From NCBI RefSeq assembly GCF_013363995.1, contig NZ_JABWGO010000007.1, forward strand, positions 369,870 to 433,869: a stretch of 64,000 nucleotides of DNA, written 5' to 3'. The translations under genes and the position numbers were made by a program. The notes under the pieces are model-generated. The model was not told the origin of the DNA, made no database searches, and saw nothing but the letters and a program-made list of their open reading frames with translations. The DNA is from Nonomuraea rhodomycinica (GTDB taxonomy: Bacteria > Actinomycetota > Actinomycetes > Streptosporangiales > Streptosporangiaceae). Shown here piece by piece: positions 1 through 8,582 of the stretch (position 1 is the stretch's first letter; every line of letters begins with the position of its first letter).

Positions 1-247
1 GCGCCCGCCGCATCGTGTCGCGCAGGGCGAGGCGGATCGGCTGGAGCTCGTCGCGGAGCTGCCGGCCGAGGGGGGTCAGCCGCACGGTGCGGCTGTTCCG
101 CTCGAAGAGCAGGCCGCCGAGGTCGCGCTCCTGCTTCTTGATCGCCTGGCTGATCCGGGCGGGGGTGAGGCGCATCCGCTCGGCCGTGCGTCCGAAGTGC
201 AGCTCCTCCGCCAGGGTCAGGAAGATCTCGATGTCGCGCAGCTCCAT
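1..247 (-). CDS. LysR-family transcriptional regulator, N-terminal part (cut by window edge)
   Basis: The first 82 codons read as a LysR winged helix-turn-helix: the protein opens MELRDIEIFLTLAEELHFGR, then TAERMRLTPARISQAIKKQE and a FERNSRTVRLTPLG wing. The ATG lies at 247. The effector-binding domain is outside the window. It is divergent from the FAD monooxygenase at 371, with a 123-bp gap between them. LysR proteins commonly control the adjacent divergent gene and themselves from such a gap, so regulation of that monooxygenase is a reasonable inference. The family is clear; the ligand is unknown. Confidence 0.9.
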   Translation of the reverse strand, partial: MELRDIEIFLTLAEELHFGRTAERMRLTPARISQAIKKQERDLGGLLFERNSRTVRLTPLGRQLRDELQPIRLALRDTMRRA

Positions 248-370
248 GATCCCTCTGGATCGTTAACTCCGGATTGACGCACCGTTGCGGGACTCGTCGT
301 TGTTCCAGCCAGGCACCCTAGCCGATGCTGGGGGCCTTGTCGGAATCCTCCCTGTTCGTAGGAGTGGAAC

Positions 371-1414
371 GTGAAGGTCCTCATCTCCGGTGCCAGTGTC
401 GCCGGGCCCGCCCTGGCGTACTGGCTGCACCGCCACGGGTTCGAGGTGACGGTGGTGGAGCGCGCCCCGGCGCTGCGCGACAGCGGGTACGCGGTGGACT
501 TCCGCGGCGCCGCGTTCGACGTGCTGGACGGGATGGGCGTCCTGGAGGAGGTGCGCGGGCACGAGACCATGATGCGCGGCACCGATCTCGTGGACGACGA
601 GGGGCGCAAGATCGGGGAGCTGCCGGTCGAGGCGTTCGCCGGCGACCTGGAGGTGCCGAAGCGTGAGCTGACCGCGATCCTGCACCGGCTCACCGCGGGG
701 GGCGTCCGCTACGTGTTCGGCGACTCCATCAGCCGGATCACGCAGGACGGCTCGGGCGCGCGGGTGGAGTTCGAGCGCGGCGAGCCCGCCGTCTTCGACC
801 TCGTCGTCGGGGCCGACGGCGTGTACTCCACGGTGCGGCGGCTGGCGTTCGGCCCGCACGAGCGGTTCGTCCGCCACCTCGGCATGTCCGGAGCCGGCTT
901 CACCACGGCCAACCACCTGGCCCTCGACCACAGGGGAGTGCTCCAGACCGCCCCGGGCAGGGCCGTCTACCTGTTCAGCGCGGCCGACCCCGCCCGGATG
1001 ACGGTCAGCATGTCCTTCGGCACCGACTCGGCGCGGCTCGACCTCATGGAGCGCGACCGCCAGGAAGAGATCGTGCGCGAGCGCATGGCGGGGGCGGGCT
1101 GGGTGGTGCCGCGCCTGGTGGAGGACATGGCCTCCGCCTCCGACTTCCTGTTCTCCTCGGCGTGCCAGGTGGAGATGGAGCGCTGGTCGGACGGCCGCGT
1201 CGTGCTGGTCGGCGACGCCGGGTACTGCGCCGCGCCGACCTCGGGCATGGGCACCTCGCAGGCCCTCATCGGCGCGCACACGCTGGCCCGGCACCTGGCC
1301 GCCTCGGCCGGCGACCACGCCGCCGCGTTCCTGGCGTACGAGGAGGAGCTGCGGCCGTACGTGGCGGAGAACCAGAAGCACGGCCGCGAGGCCGTCGCCA
1401 TGTTCGGCGGGTGA
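371..1414 (+). CDS. FAD-dependent monooxygenase (PHBH/TetX-like)
   Basis: This 347-residue flavoprotein resembles group A aromatic or tetracycline-type monooxygenases, which use NAD(P)H and O2 to hydroxylate small molecules in the cytoplasm. An N-terminal dinucleotide-binding loop GASVAG (residues 7-12) replaces the strict GxGxxG. A GADG motif sits at about 147-150, and the second FAD motif GDAGYCAAPTSGMG begins at about 281. The GTG start is preceded by GTAGGAG at a good distance. Divergence from a LysR regulator suggests substrate-induced control. The substrate cannot be told from sequence. Roles in antibiotic modification or aromatic catabolism are both possible. Confidence 0.9.
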   Translation: MKVLISGASVAGPALAYWLHRHGFEVTVVERAPALRDSGYAVDFRGAAFDVLDGMGVLEEVRGHETMMRGTDLVDDEGRKIGELPVEAFAGDLEVPKRELTAILHRLTAGGVRYVFGDSISRITQDGSGARVEFERGEPAVFDLVVGADGVYSTVRRLAFGPHERFVRHLGMSGAGFTTANHLALDHRGVLQTAPGRAVYLFSAADPARMTVSMSFGTDSARLDLMERDRQEEIVRERMAGAGWVVPRLVEDMASASDFLFSSACQVEMERWSDGRVVLVGDAGYCAAPTSGMGTSQALIGAHTLARHLAASAGDHAAAFLAYEEELRPYVAENQKHGREAVAMFGG

Positions 1415-1498
1415 CCCGGGAGGCCGGCGGGACCCTTTTTCTCCGGCCCTTTTCTCCGGTCGTCGGGAATCCAGGGGAAAACCGGGCTGGGAAACGGG

Positions 1499-2716
1499 AT
1501 GGGGCTGTGGTTTCCTTGCCGCGTGCGTGGTGATCTTCTGGATCTCGTTCTGCTCGCCATGGCGATCGGATTCGGCGTCTCGGGTTACCGGCAGGGATTC
1601 GTCCTCGGGGTGATGAGTTTCGTCGGTTTCGTCGGCGGGTGCGTGTTCGGCGTGTACGTCGCGCCGCCCGTCGCCGCGGCGCTGGTCGACGGGGACGTCA
1701 TGGAGACCCTGGTCGCGGTCGTGGTCGTGCTGGTCGCGGCCATCCTGGGCCAGCTCGTCTGCTCCACGCTGGGCGCCGTGGCGCGCTCCTATGTGCGGGA
1801 ACAACAGCGGGCCAGGCTGCTGGACGCGGTGGGCGGCACAATGGCCGGAGTCCTGTCGGTGCTCGTCATTTCCTGGATGGTGGGCAGCCTGCTGGTCTCC
1901 AGCACATTCACACTGGTCGTGGAGCAGATTCGCGGCTCGCTGTTATTGTCGGCCGTCGACCACGCGATGCCCGACGGCGTGCGCGCGTGGCAGAAACCGT
2001 TCAAGAAATTCATCGACCGGTCGGAATTCCCGCCCGTGCTCGACGCCATCAGGGGCGACGCCACCGTCGACGTGCGCGCGCCCGACCCGGCGGTGCTGAA
2101 CGCCGCCGGGCTCCAGCAGGCGCGTCCGGGCATCGTGCAGGTGCGGGGCACCGCGCGCTCCTGCAACAAGCAGATCGAGGGCACCGGATTCGTGTTCGCG
2201 CCCGACCACGTCATGACCAACGCGCACGTCGTCGCGGGCGTGGACACCGCGCTCCAGATCATCGACCACACCGGGCAGTCGCGCCCGGCCACGGTGGTGC
2301 GCTTCAACCCGCGACGCGACGTCGCGGTCCTCTACGTGCCGAACGCCGGCCTGCCACCGCTCGCCTTCCACGGCGAGGCCGCCAAGGGCGACGACGCCAT
2401 CGTGGCCGGCTATCCCCAGGGGCAGGGGTACGCGCCGAGCCCCGCCCGGATCGCCGCCCGGCAGAAGACCCCCATCCCCGACATCTACCGCGAGGCCGAC
2501 GTGACGCGGGACGTCTACCTGATCCGCGGCTCGGTCCGGCCGGGCAACTCCGGAGGGCCGCTGCTCACCCCCGGCGGCCAGGTGCTGGGCGTCGTCTTCG
2601 CCGCCGTGACCGGCAAGGCGGAGACGGCGTACGCGCTGACCGCCTCGGAGGTGTCCGCCGAGGCCCGCCTGGCCGCCACCGCCACCGCGCCCGCCGGCAC
2701 CCGCGGGTGCGACTAG
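1499..2716 (+). CDS. marP: MarP-type periplasmic serine protease (CvpA-like membrane domain plus trypsin-like domain)
   Basis: The N-terminal ~130 residues form four hydrophobic helices of the CvpA/colicin V production type. They are followed by a chymotrypsin-fold protease with His243 (TNAHVV), Asp274 (RRDVAVL) and Ser351 (GNSGGPL), a complete triad. Cys222 and the penultimate Cys404 flank the protease domain, as in mycobacterial MarP, where an equivalent disulfide stabilises the active state. MarP proteases act outside the membrane and protect against acid or oxidative stress, partly by processing peptidoglycan hydrolases. A GTG at 1523 is an alternative start, since the first eight residues look unlike the family. 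No operon partner is evident. Confidence 0.9.
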   Translation: MGLWFPCRVRGDLLDLVLLAMAIGFGVSGYRQGFVLGVMSFVGFVGGCVFGVYVAPPVAAALVDGDVMETLVAVVVVLVAAILGQLVCSTLGAVARSYVREQQRARLLDAVGGTMAGVLSVLVISWMVGSLLVSSTFTLVVEQIRGSLLLSAVDHAMPDGVRAWQKPFKKFIDRSEFPPVLDAIRGDATVDVRAPDPAVLNAAGLQQARPGIVQVRGTARSCNKQIEGTGFVFAPDHVMTNAHVVAGVDTALQIIDHTGQSRPATVVRFNPRRDVAVLYVPNAGLPPLAFHGEAAKGDDAIVAGYPQGQGYAPSPARIAARQKTPIPDIYREADVTRDVYLIRGSVRPGNSGGPLLTPGGQVLGVVFAAVTGKAETAYALTASEVSAEARLAATATAPAGTRGCD

Positions 2717-2872
2717 CTCGGCCCGGCTGCACCATCCGGTGTAGCGCGTACCCCGAACGGTGCGTCCCCGGATGACGGCCGACGGAGGACGCGGAGCGGC
2801 CGCGGCGCGCCCTAACGTTGCGCCGGCGAGCTCCGAACCGGGATCGCCCTACGCACTCACGGAGGAACCACC

Positions 2873-3301
2873 ATGACGAGAACATCCATCGCCGCGGTCA
2901 CCGGGCTGCTCCTGACGGCGGGGCTGCTGGGATCGGGAACCGTCACCGCGTCGGCCGCCGACAGGGCGGCGCAGGCTCCCGCCTCCGCCGCGGCCACGGT
3001 GGCCGCGCCGAAGCCGCCGAAGGGCGCCAGGGCGGTGGTCCAGGTCAGCCCCAACCCGACGACCAGGCGCGGCCAGGAGATCACGATCACCGGCGACTGC
3101 GGGGGAGGCGAGAAGCTGAAGGCCGTGATCGGCGGGCTCACGCAGCGACCGATCCTGACGAACATCCGCATCATCGACGACAACCCGAAGGGATTCGTGG
3201 CGAAGGCCACCCTCTCCCGCGAGATCGGCAACGGGGTCGGCCCCATCATGGTGGACTGCGGCGGCGAGGCGGGCGTGACCCTCCTGGTCACCCACGTCTG
3301 A
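2873..3301 (+). CDS. Small secreted protein, unknown function
   Basis: A 142-residue protein with a good Sec signal peptide (hydrophobic core at about 8-27, Ala-x-Ala cleavage near ASA). An Ala/Pro-rich linker and a ~95-residue domain with two cysteines (GDCGGG and MVDCGG) follow, likely one disulfide. A clear GGAGG lies ahead of the ATG. I do not recognise a family; the fold is probably a small beta domain. The last codons and the stop lie inside a 23-bp tandem repeat (3276-3344), so the C-terminus VTLLVTHV is set by the first repeat copy and the TGA belongs to the second. It lies upstream of a two-component system. Confidence 0.75.
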   Translation: MTRTSIAAVTGLLLTAGLLGSGTVTASAADRAAQAPASAAATVAAPKPPKGARAVVQVSPNPTTRRGQEITITGDCGGGEKLKAVIGGLTQRPILTNIRIIDDNPKGFVAKATLSREIGNGVGPIMVDCGGEAGVTLLVTHV

Positions 3302-3344
3302 CCCTCCTGGTCGCCGACGTCTGACCCTCATGGTCACCTACGTC
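3276..3344 (+). repeat. Three tandem 23-bp repeats covering the stop codon of the secreted-protein gene
   Basis: Three near-identical 23-bp units start at 3276, 3299 and 3322. Each begins with TGACCCTCCTGGTCA or a close variant, which is itself an inverted repeat (TGACC/GGTCA). Twenty-three is not a multiple of three, and each unit starts with TGA; the TGA of unit 2 is the stop codon of the upstream gene. The array could act as stacked hairpins at the 3' end, or be a replication-slippage product. Confidence 0.85.
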
Positions 3345-3381
3345 TGACTCCCCTGGGACCCACGCGGAAAGGTTCATCCGG

Positions 3382-4551
3382 TTGGCCGTGATCCCCCCAC
3401 CGCGACAGGCCGCGGTCACCGTCCCGCGGCAGCCGGCCCTGGTCCGTCACGCGGCCAGGCTCGGCGACGCCGCGCTCGCCGCGCTCACCGTGGTCGGCGT
3501 CTTCACCGGCGTCATGGCCGCCGAGGTCCGCGGGGCGCCGTGGGACGGCCTGGTGCCGCTCGTGCTGTTCCTCGGGACGCTGATGTTCGTGCGGCGACGC
3601 CTGCCCATGACGGTCCTCCTGCTGTCCATCGCCGCGATCTTCGTCTACCGCACCGGCAGCTCCTTCCAGGGCGGCTGGATCTGGCCAGCGTCGGCCGCGT
3701 ACTTCAGCGCCGCCACGACCAGGCACGTGCGGTGGGTGGCGCTCATCGGCGTCGCCCAGCTCGGCTGGGCGGCCGTCGATTTCTGGCCGATCCTCGACCG
3801 GAACGTCGCCCGCTTCGTCGCCCACATCGCCGGGGAGGGGCTGCTGCTGGTGCTTCTCATCGCCGGGGGTCTCGCCTACGGGAGCGTCGCGCGCTGGCGG
3901 GAGCGGCTGCGGGACAGCGACGTCCGAGCCCGCGACGCCGAGGAGCGGCTGCGGGTCTCCCGCGAGGTGCACGACATCGTCGCCCACACCCTGGCGGTCG
4001 TCGGCGTCCAGCTCAACGTCGCCGCCGACACGCTGGAGGAGGCCCCCGACGAGGCCGCCGCCGCGCTGCGGGTGGCCCAGAACGTCCGCAACCGCGCGAT
4101 GGCCGACCTCGCCTCGCTCATCGGCGTCCTGCGCGACGGCGCCGGCGACACCGTTCCCCAGCCGGATCTGACCGCCCTGCACACGCTCGCCGCCGACGCC
4201 CGGGCCGCCGGCCTCGACGTGGTCCTCGACGAGCGCGGCGACCCCTCGGCCGTCCCGGCCGCGCCGGCCGTGGCCGTCCACCGCGTCGTCCAGGAGGCGC
4301 TGACCAACACGCTGAAGCACTCCGGGGCGTCCAAGGTCGAGGTGACGGTCGAGTACGGGGCCCGGATCGTCACCGTCGAGGTCGCGGACAACGGCCGGGG
4401 CGGCCACTCCGGAGCCGGGATGAGGGAGCGGCACGGCCTGGTCGGCATGCGGGAACGGGTGAGCGCGCTCGGGGGCGGGCTCACCGTGGGCCCGGTGCCG
4501 GGCGGTTTCGCCGTGCGGGCCGAGATCCCCGTGGCAGGCTGGAAGGCATGA
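3382..4551 (+). CDS. Two-component sensor histidine kinase (NarL/DesK type)
   Basis: This 389-residue kinase has an N-terminal membrane region with about four to five hydrophobic segments (residues 25-180). The HisKA_3 dimerisation domain carries the phospho-acceptor His197 in SREVHDIVAH. A HATPase domain follows, with an N-box (EALTNTLKHSG), a G1 box (VADNGRG) and GLVGMRERV. The start is TTG at 3382, placed after GGAAAGG; a GTG at 3388 is possible. The stop overlaps the start of the response regulator by ATGA, so the pair is translationally coupled. It probably senses membrane or cell-envelope state, as do many kinases with this layout; the signal is unknown. Confidence 0.93.
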   Translation: MAVIPPPRQAAVTVPRQPALVRHAARLGDAALAALTVVGVFTGVMAAEVRGAPWDGLVPLVLFLGTLMFVRRRLPMTVLLLSIAAIFVYRTGSSFQGGWIWPASAAYFSAATTRHVRWVALIGVAQLGWAAVDFWPILDRNVARFVAHIAGEGLLLVLLIAGGLAYGSVARWRERLRDSDVRARDAEERLRVSREVHDIVAHTLAVVGVQLNVAADTLEEAPDEAAAALRVAQNVRNRAMADLASLIGVLRDGAGDTVPQPDLTALHTLAADARAAGLDVVLDERGDPSAVPAAPAVAVHRVVQEALTNTLKHSGASKVEVTVEYGARIVTVEVADNGRGGHSGAGMRERHGLVGMRERVSALGGGLTVGPVPGGFAVRAEIPVAGWKA

Positions 4552-5234
4552 CGATCAGGGTGCTGCTCGCCGACGACCAGGCGCTCGTCCGGGCCGGGTT
4601 CCGCAGCCTGCTCGCCCGTTCGCGGGACGTCACGGTCGTCGGCGAGGCCGCCACCGGCGACGAGGCCGTGGCGCTGGCGGCGAGCGCCCGGCCCGACGTC
4701 GTCCTCATGGACATCCGCATGCCGGGCGGCGACGGCATCACCGCCACCCGGCGCATCCTCACCGGCCCCGCCGGGGCCGCCTGCCGGGTGGTCATCCTCA
4801 CCACCTTCGACACCGACGAGCACGTCTTCGCCGCGCTGCGGGCCGGGGCCAGCGGCTTCCTCACCAAGGAGGTCGAGCCCGCCGAGCTGCGCCGCGCGGT
4901 CGCCGCCGTCGCGGCCGGCGACGCCCTGCTGTCCCCGGGCGTCACCCGCCGCGTGATCGAGCAGTTCGCCCACCGGCAGGACCCGGCCCCCGGCGACGGG
5001 CGGCGGCTGGCCGCCCTCACCGCGCGGGAGCTGGAGGCGGTCCGGCTCGTGGCGCTCGGGCTGTCCAACGACCAGATCGCCGAGCGCCTGGTCATCAGCC
5101 CGCTCACCGCCAAGACCCACATCACCAGGGCCATCGCCAAGCTCGGCGTGCGCGACCGGGTCCAGCTCGTCATCCTCGCGTACGAGAGCGGCCTGGTCCG
5201 GCCCGCGGGACGGGCGGGACCGCCGCCCGCCTAG
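4548..5234 (+). CDS. NarL/LuxR-family response regulator
   Basis: A 228-residue partner of the kinase just upstream. The receiver domain (1-120) has the acidic pair DD near residue 10, phospho-acceptor Asp55 in LMDIRMPGGDG, the conserved Thr (LTTFD) and Lys (FLTKE). The C-terminal LuxR helix-turn-helix is LTARELEAVRLVALGLSNDQ and the residues after it. The start ATG overlaps the kinase stop by 4 bp. Its stop shares the four bases CTAG (5231-5234) with the stop of the convergent secreted-protein gene, so there is no space for a terminator between them. Confidence 0.95.
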   Translation: MTIRVLLADDQALVRAGFRSLLARSRDVTVVGEAATGDEAVALAASARPDVVLMDIRMPGGDGITATRRILTGPAGAACRVVILTTFDTDEHVFAALRAGASGFLTKEVEPAELRRAVAAVAAGDALLSPGVTRRVIEQFAHRQDPAPGDGRRLAALTARELEAVRLVALGLSNDQIAERLVISPLTAKTHITRAIAKLGVRDRVQLVILAYESGLVRPAGRAGPPPA

Positions 5235-6043
5235 TGGTACTTGTAGAGCCGCGTGGCGACGCGGTGGCCCTGGTCGAACAGGGACGCGCGGTACATGCTC
5301 ATCGCCACGCCGTCGTGCTCGGCCTTGCCGCAGGTGTTCTCGCCGGCGAGCTGGTGGATCTCGAAGCGGGCCGTCGGGTCGCCGCCGAGGTAGTACTCCG
5401 CGCGGGCCTGGTACTCGTCGGCGCGGGTGTCGCAGGCGAAGACCACCGTGTTGCGGCCCTCCTTGCCGGAGAAGCAGAGCGTGGCCGCGTTCCGCGTCGA
5501 GGTGCACACCTGGGAACGGGCCCGGGCCGAGGCCGGGGTGACGCGGGTCTCCCTGCGCACCGGGTACTTGGTGGCGTCGCGGACCGTCTTCCAGCGGCTC
5601 GTCCTGACGCGGTGGCCGCCCTGGTAGACCGAGGCGCGGAAGGTGACGACCGAGCCGATCCCGCGGCTGCCCCGGACGTCGCCCTCGCGGCCGAGGTTGT
5701 GGATGACGTACTTGGTGCCGAGGTAGCCGTCGAGGTAGTACTCGACCACGGCGTGGAGCTTGTCCGGCGCAGTGTCCTCGACGGTGACCCCGGGCCGGTC
5801 GCTGCCGTCCGGGCCCACGCACGCCGCCGCGCCCTTGACGCGGACGCAGACGGGCTCGTCGGGGACGCTCGCGGGCGCCTCGGCCAAGGCGGCGGGGCGG
5901 GCCTCGACCGAGGCGGCGGGGCGGGCCTCGACCGGGGCGGGGGACTCGCCCAGGGCGGGCGAGACGTTCATGAGAAGGAGGGCGCTCGCCGTCGTGAGCA
6001 CCGAGAGCACTGCGGATAACGCGCGGCCTGACACTGACACCAC
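5231..6043 (-). CDS. Secreted protein with an internally duplicated domain, unknown function
   Basis: 270 residues: a signal peptide (about 1-32), a low-complexity stretch with repeated EARPAA, then two related ~80-residue modules. The first has EYYLDGYLGTKYVIHNLG and FRASVYQGGHRVRTSRWK. The second has EYYLGGDPTARFEIHQLAG and YRASLFDQGHRVATRLYK. Cysteines (CVRVKGAAAC, a CTST/CFSG pair, a CDTR/CGKA pair) are consistent with disulfides in an exported protein. I recognise no family by name. The position beside a two-component system makes it a possible target or ligand-handling protein, but that is only context. Confidence 0.7.
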   Translation of the reverse strand: MVSVSGRALSAVLSVLTTASALLLMNVSPALGESPAPVEARPAASVEARPAALAEAPASVPDEPVCVRVKGAAACVGPDGSDRPGVTVEDTAPDKLHAVVEYYLDGYLGTKYVIHNLGREGDVRGSRGIGSVVTFRASVYQGGHRVRTSRWKTVRDATKYPVRRETRVTPASARARSQVCTSTRNAATLCFSGKEGRNTVVFACDTRADEYQARAEYYLGGDPTARFEIHQLAGENTCGKAEHDGVAMSMYRASLFDQGHRVATRLYKYH

Positions 6044-6060
6044 TTGGGGCCTTTCAGATC

Positions 6061-6666
6061 TCAGGAGTTACTGGGCTGTGCCTCGGTGGGACGTTCCGGG
6101 CCTCGCGCTGGTTCCGGCGGTGTCGTCCAGCGGATCTCGCCGTCCTGCCACACGTCCGTGGGGGACAGGCCGGCGGCGGCGGCCACGGCGGCCGACGCCG
6201 CGTGTCCGGGGTGGATGTGCGCCACGACCGTACGCGCCCCGGCCTCCAGCAGCCAGGCGACGAGCCCGCGCGCGGCCTCGGTGGCGATGCCCCGGCCCTG
6301 CCACGCGGTGCCGACGACCCACGCGACCTCGGCCACCGGCCCCTCGTGCCGGACGGTGGCCTGCACGGTGCCGGCCAGCCGGTCCTCGTCGCGCACCCGG
6401 ATCACCCAGTTGAGCCAGGACACGGCCGGATCCGGCGAGCCGGCGGCCAGCCGGGCGTAGCGGGCCCGCAGGGCGTCCTCGTCCAGCGGCTCGCCGCCGA
6501 TGAACGTGTGCAGGGCGGGATCGGCGAGGACCACGGCCATCTCGGCGGCGTGCCCGACGGTCAGCGGAAGCAGATCGAACCGATCGGTGGCGATGGACGT
6601 GATCGTGAAGGGCGGATTGCCTTCACCTACCTGGAGGCGGATCTTCCTCACTATTGTGATCTCCAT
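6061..6666 (-). CDS. GNAT-family N-acetyltransferase
   Basis: About 200 residues with a GNAT core. The acetyl-CoA loop appears as VVGTAWQGRGIATEAARGLV (Q/RxxGxG/A type), followed by HIHPGHAASAAVAAAAGL, the usual helix before the last strands. It resembles RimJ/RimL-like enzymes, which acetylate ribosomal protein N-termini or small molecules in the cytoplasm. An ATG at 6666 lacks a strong ribosome site; a GTG at 6651 lies about 8 bases after GGAG and may be the true start. It is divergent from the Ser/Thr kinase gene with a very short gap (20 bp), so the two promoters must overlap. Confidence 0.85.
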   Translation of the reverse strand: MEITIVRKIRLQVGEGNPPFTITSIATDRFDLLPLTVGHAAEMAVVLADPALHTFIGGEPLDEDALRARYARLAAGSPDPAVSWLNWVIRVRDEDRLAGTVQATVRHEGPVAEVAWVVGTAWQGRGIATEAARGLVAWLLEAGARTVVAHIHPGHAASAAVAAAAGLSPTDVWQDGEIRWTTPPEPARGPERPTEAQPSNS

Positions 6667-6686
6667 CTTCGGGAGGGGGAAAGCGG

Positions 6687-8525
6687 TTGAAGGCGGACGG
6701 GCCCGAGGTTTCGCTGGGCAGTGGCTACGTGCTCCTGGAAGTGATCGGCGCCGGGGGCATGGGCACCGTCTGGCGGGCGCGGCACCGCGACTCGGGCGAC
6801 GTCGTCGCGGTGAAGCTGCTGCGTGACGGCCTGGCCGCCGACCAGGACCTGGTGCTGCGCTTCGTCCAGGAACGTCAGGTGATGCGCACCTTACGCCATC
6901 CCAACATCGTCACCGTGCGCGACTTCGTCGTCGAGGGCGAGCGCCTGGCCCTGGTGATGGACCTCGTCGAGGGCGGCGACCTGCGCGCGTTGATCCAGCG
7001 GCGCGGCACCCTGCCCCCGGCGGAGGCCGCGGCGCTGCTGGCGCAGATCGCCGGGGCGCTGACCGCCGCGCACGAGCTCGGCGTCGTCCACCGCGACGTC
7101 AAGCCGGGCAACGTCCTGCTCGACCGGGCCACCGGCCAGGTGCGGCTCACGGACTTCGGGGTGGCCCGCATCCTGCACGGCCCCGGCATCACCCAGACCA
7201 GCGCCGTCATCGGCACGCCCGTGTACCTGGCGCCCGAGGTGGCCGACGGGGACGCCGCGACGCCGGCCGTGGACGTGTACGCCCTCGGGCTGATCCTGTA
7301 CGAGCTGCTCGCCGGGCGTCCGCCGTTCGTGGGGGAGCACCCGATGGTGCTGATCCGGCAGCACGCGATGGCCGCGCCCCGGCGGCTGCCCGGGATGCCC
7401 GACGCGCTGTGGGCGATCGTCTCGGCGTGCGTGGCCAAGGACCCGGCCGCGCGCCCCGCCGCGGCGGCGGTCGTGGCGGCGCTGCGCGCGGCCGCGCCCG
7501 CGCTGGCGGGTCTCGCGGCGCTTCCGCCGGTCGCCCGGGGCGAGGCGCCGTCGGTCACCTCCGAGCCGCTGGGCCCGCAGCTCCCGCCCGCACCCACTGC
7601 GTCCGGCCCGTCCGTCCCTCCTCCGCCCGCGCCCACGCCGACCGGCCTGACCGGCCCCACCGCGGCTCCTCCGACCGGTCTGACCGGTCCCACCGCGCCT
7701 TCTCCGGGCGGCCTGCATCCGGCCGGCCTGCATCCGGCCGGCCCGAATCCCGCGGGCCCCGGGCGGCGCTCGCGCAAGCGGCTGGTCGTGCTCTCGGCCG
7801 CCGGGGCCGCCCTGGCGGTCAGCGCCGCGGCCGTCGCCTACGTGGCCCCCTGGAGCTCACCGGGCACCGTGACGGCCCAGGACCCGCAGCCCCCGCTCGC
7901 CGCGCAGTCCACGCCCACGACCCCCGCCACCACCCCCGGCACCGCCAAGCGCGACGAGCACAAGGACGGCACGGCCCGCCAGGTCCGTGAGGACATCAAC
8001 ACCGAGCCCGCCGACCCCCCGTCCACTCGCCCGAAGAAGAAGACCACCACCCCTGAGCCGGCCCGGGAGACCGAGCCCGTCGACTCGCCCAAGCCGCGCG
8101 TCACCGAGGAGGCCGACGAGGTCAAACCCGACGACGGCACGAAGACGGACCCCCCGAGCCGGGATACGACGCCGGACTGGCAGTGCCGCCCCTGGATCTC
8201 CGCGGGACCCGGAACGCGCGCGCTGATGTCGCCGTGCATCGCCGTGGCGGGCGACACGATCCTCGTCAAGGGCAAGCTCAAGCAGGCCGCGCCGGGCGAG
8301 TGGAACATCCACGTGCAGCTCTACAACACCGAAGCGGAGCGCGTCACCACTCAGCCGTACATCTGCAAGAACGCCTCACCGGCGGCCAACGGCGTCGCCG
8401 TCTGCGGCCCGTACGAGGTGGACGTGCCCCGGACGGGGCAGTTGCAGGACGTGCGCCAGCGGTGGAAGCCCGCCGGCACGCTCACGTGGGGCGGCGGCAG
8501 GGAGAGCCCCACCGTCACCTGGTAG
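6687..8525 (+). CDS. PknB-type membrane Ser/Thr protein kinase with extracellular sensor region
   Basis: 612 residues. The kinase domain (about 12-270) has a glycine loop GAGGMG, Lys43 in VAVKLL, catalytic Asp137 in HRDVKPGN, DFG and an APE segment, so it should be active. A Pro/Thr/Gly-rich juxtamembrane linker (about 290-362) contains short repeats (GLTGPTA, GLHPA). A single membrane helix follows at about 366-388, then a Thr/Pro/Lys/Asp-rich stalk and a ~100-residue C-terminal domain with cysteines (WQCRPW, SPCIAV, YICKN, AVCGPY). There are no PASTA repeats, so the signal differs from PknB. The start is TTG after GGGAGGGGG. Confidence 0.93.
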   Translation: MKADGPEVSLGSGYVLLEVIGAGGMGTVWRARHRDSGDVVAVKLLRDGLAADQDLVLRFVQERQVMRTLRHPNIVTVRDFVVEGERLALVMDLVEGGDLRALIQRRGTLPPAEAAALLAQIAGALTAAHELGVVHRDVKPGNVLLDRATGQVRLTDFGVARILHGPGITQTSAVIGTPVYLAPEVADGDAATPAVDVYALGLILYELLAGRPPFVGEHPMVLIRQHAMAAPRRLPGMPDALWAIVSACVAKDPAARPAAAAVVAALRAAAPALAGLAALPPVARGEAPSVTSEPLGPQLPPAPTASGPSVPPPPAPTPTGLTGPTAAPPTGLTGPTAPSPGGLHPAGLHPAGPNPAGPGRRSRKRLVVLSAAGAALAVSAAAVAYVAPWSSPGTVTAQDPQPPLAAQSTPTTPATTPGTAKRDEHKDGTARQVREDINTEPADPPSTRPKKKTTTPEPARETEPVDSPKPRVTEEADEVKPDDGTKTDPPSRDTTPDWQCRPWISAGPGTRALMSPCIAVAGDTILVKGKLKQAAPGEWNIHVQLYNTEAERVTTQPYICKNASPAANGVAVCGPYEVDVPRTGQLQDVRQRWKPAGTLTWGGGRESPTVTW

Positions 8526-8582
8526 GGACGGCGAGCGGGACACCCGGTGGCCGGCCACGCGCGAGACTGGGATCATCGGGAC

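Noticed and set aside
263..1804. Minus-strand frame of 513 codons opposite the monooxygenase and MarP
   Set aside because: Repetitive HH/RR/GG composition with no domain; the plus strand carries catalytic motifs.
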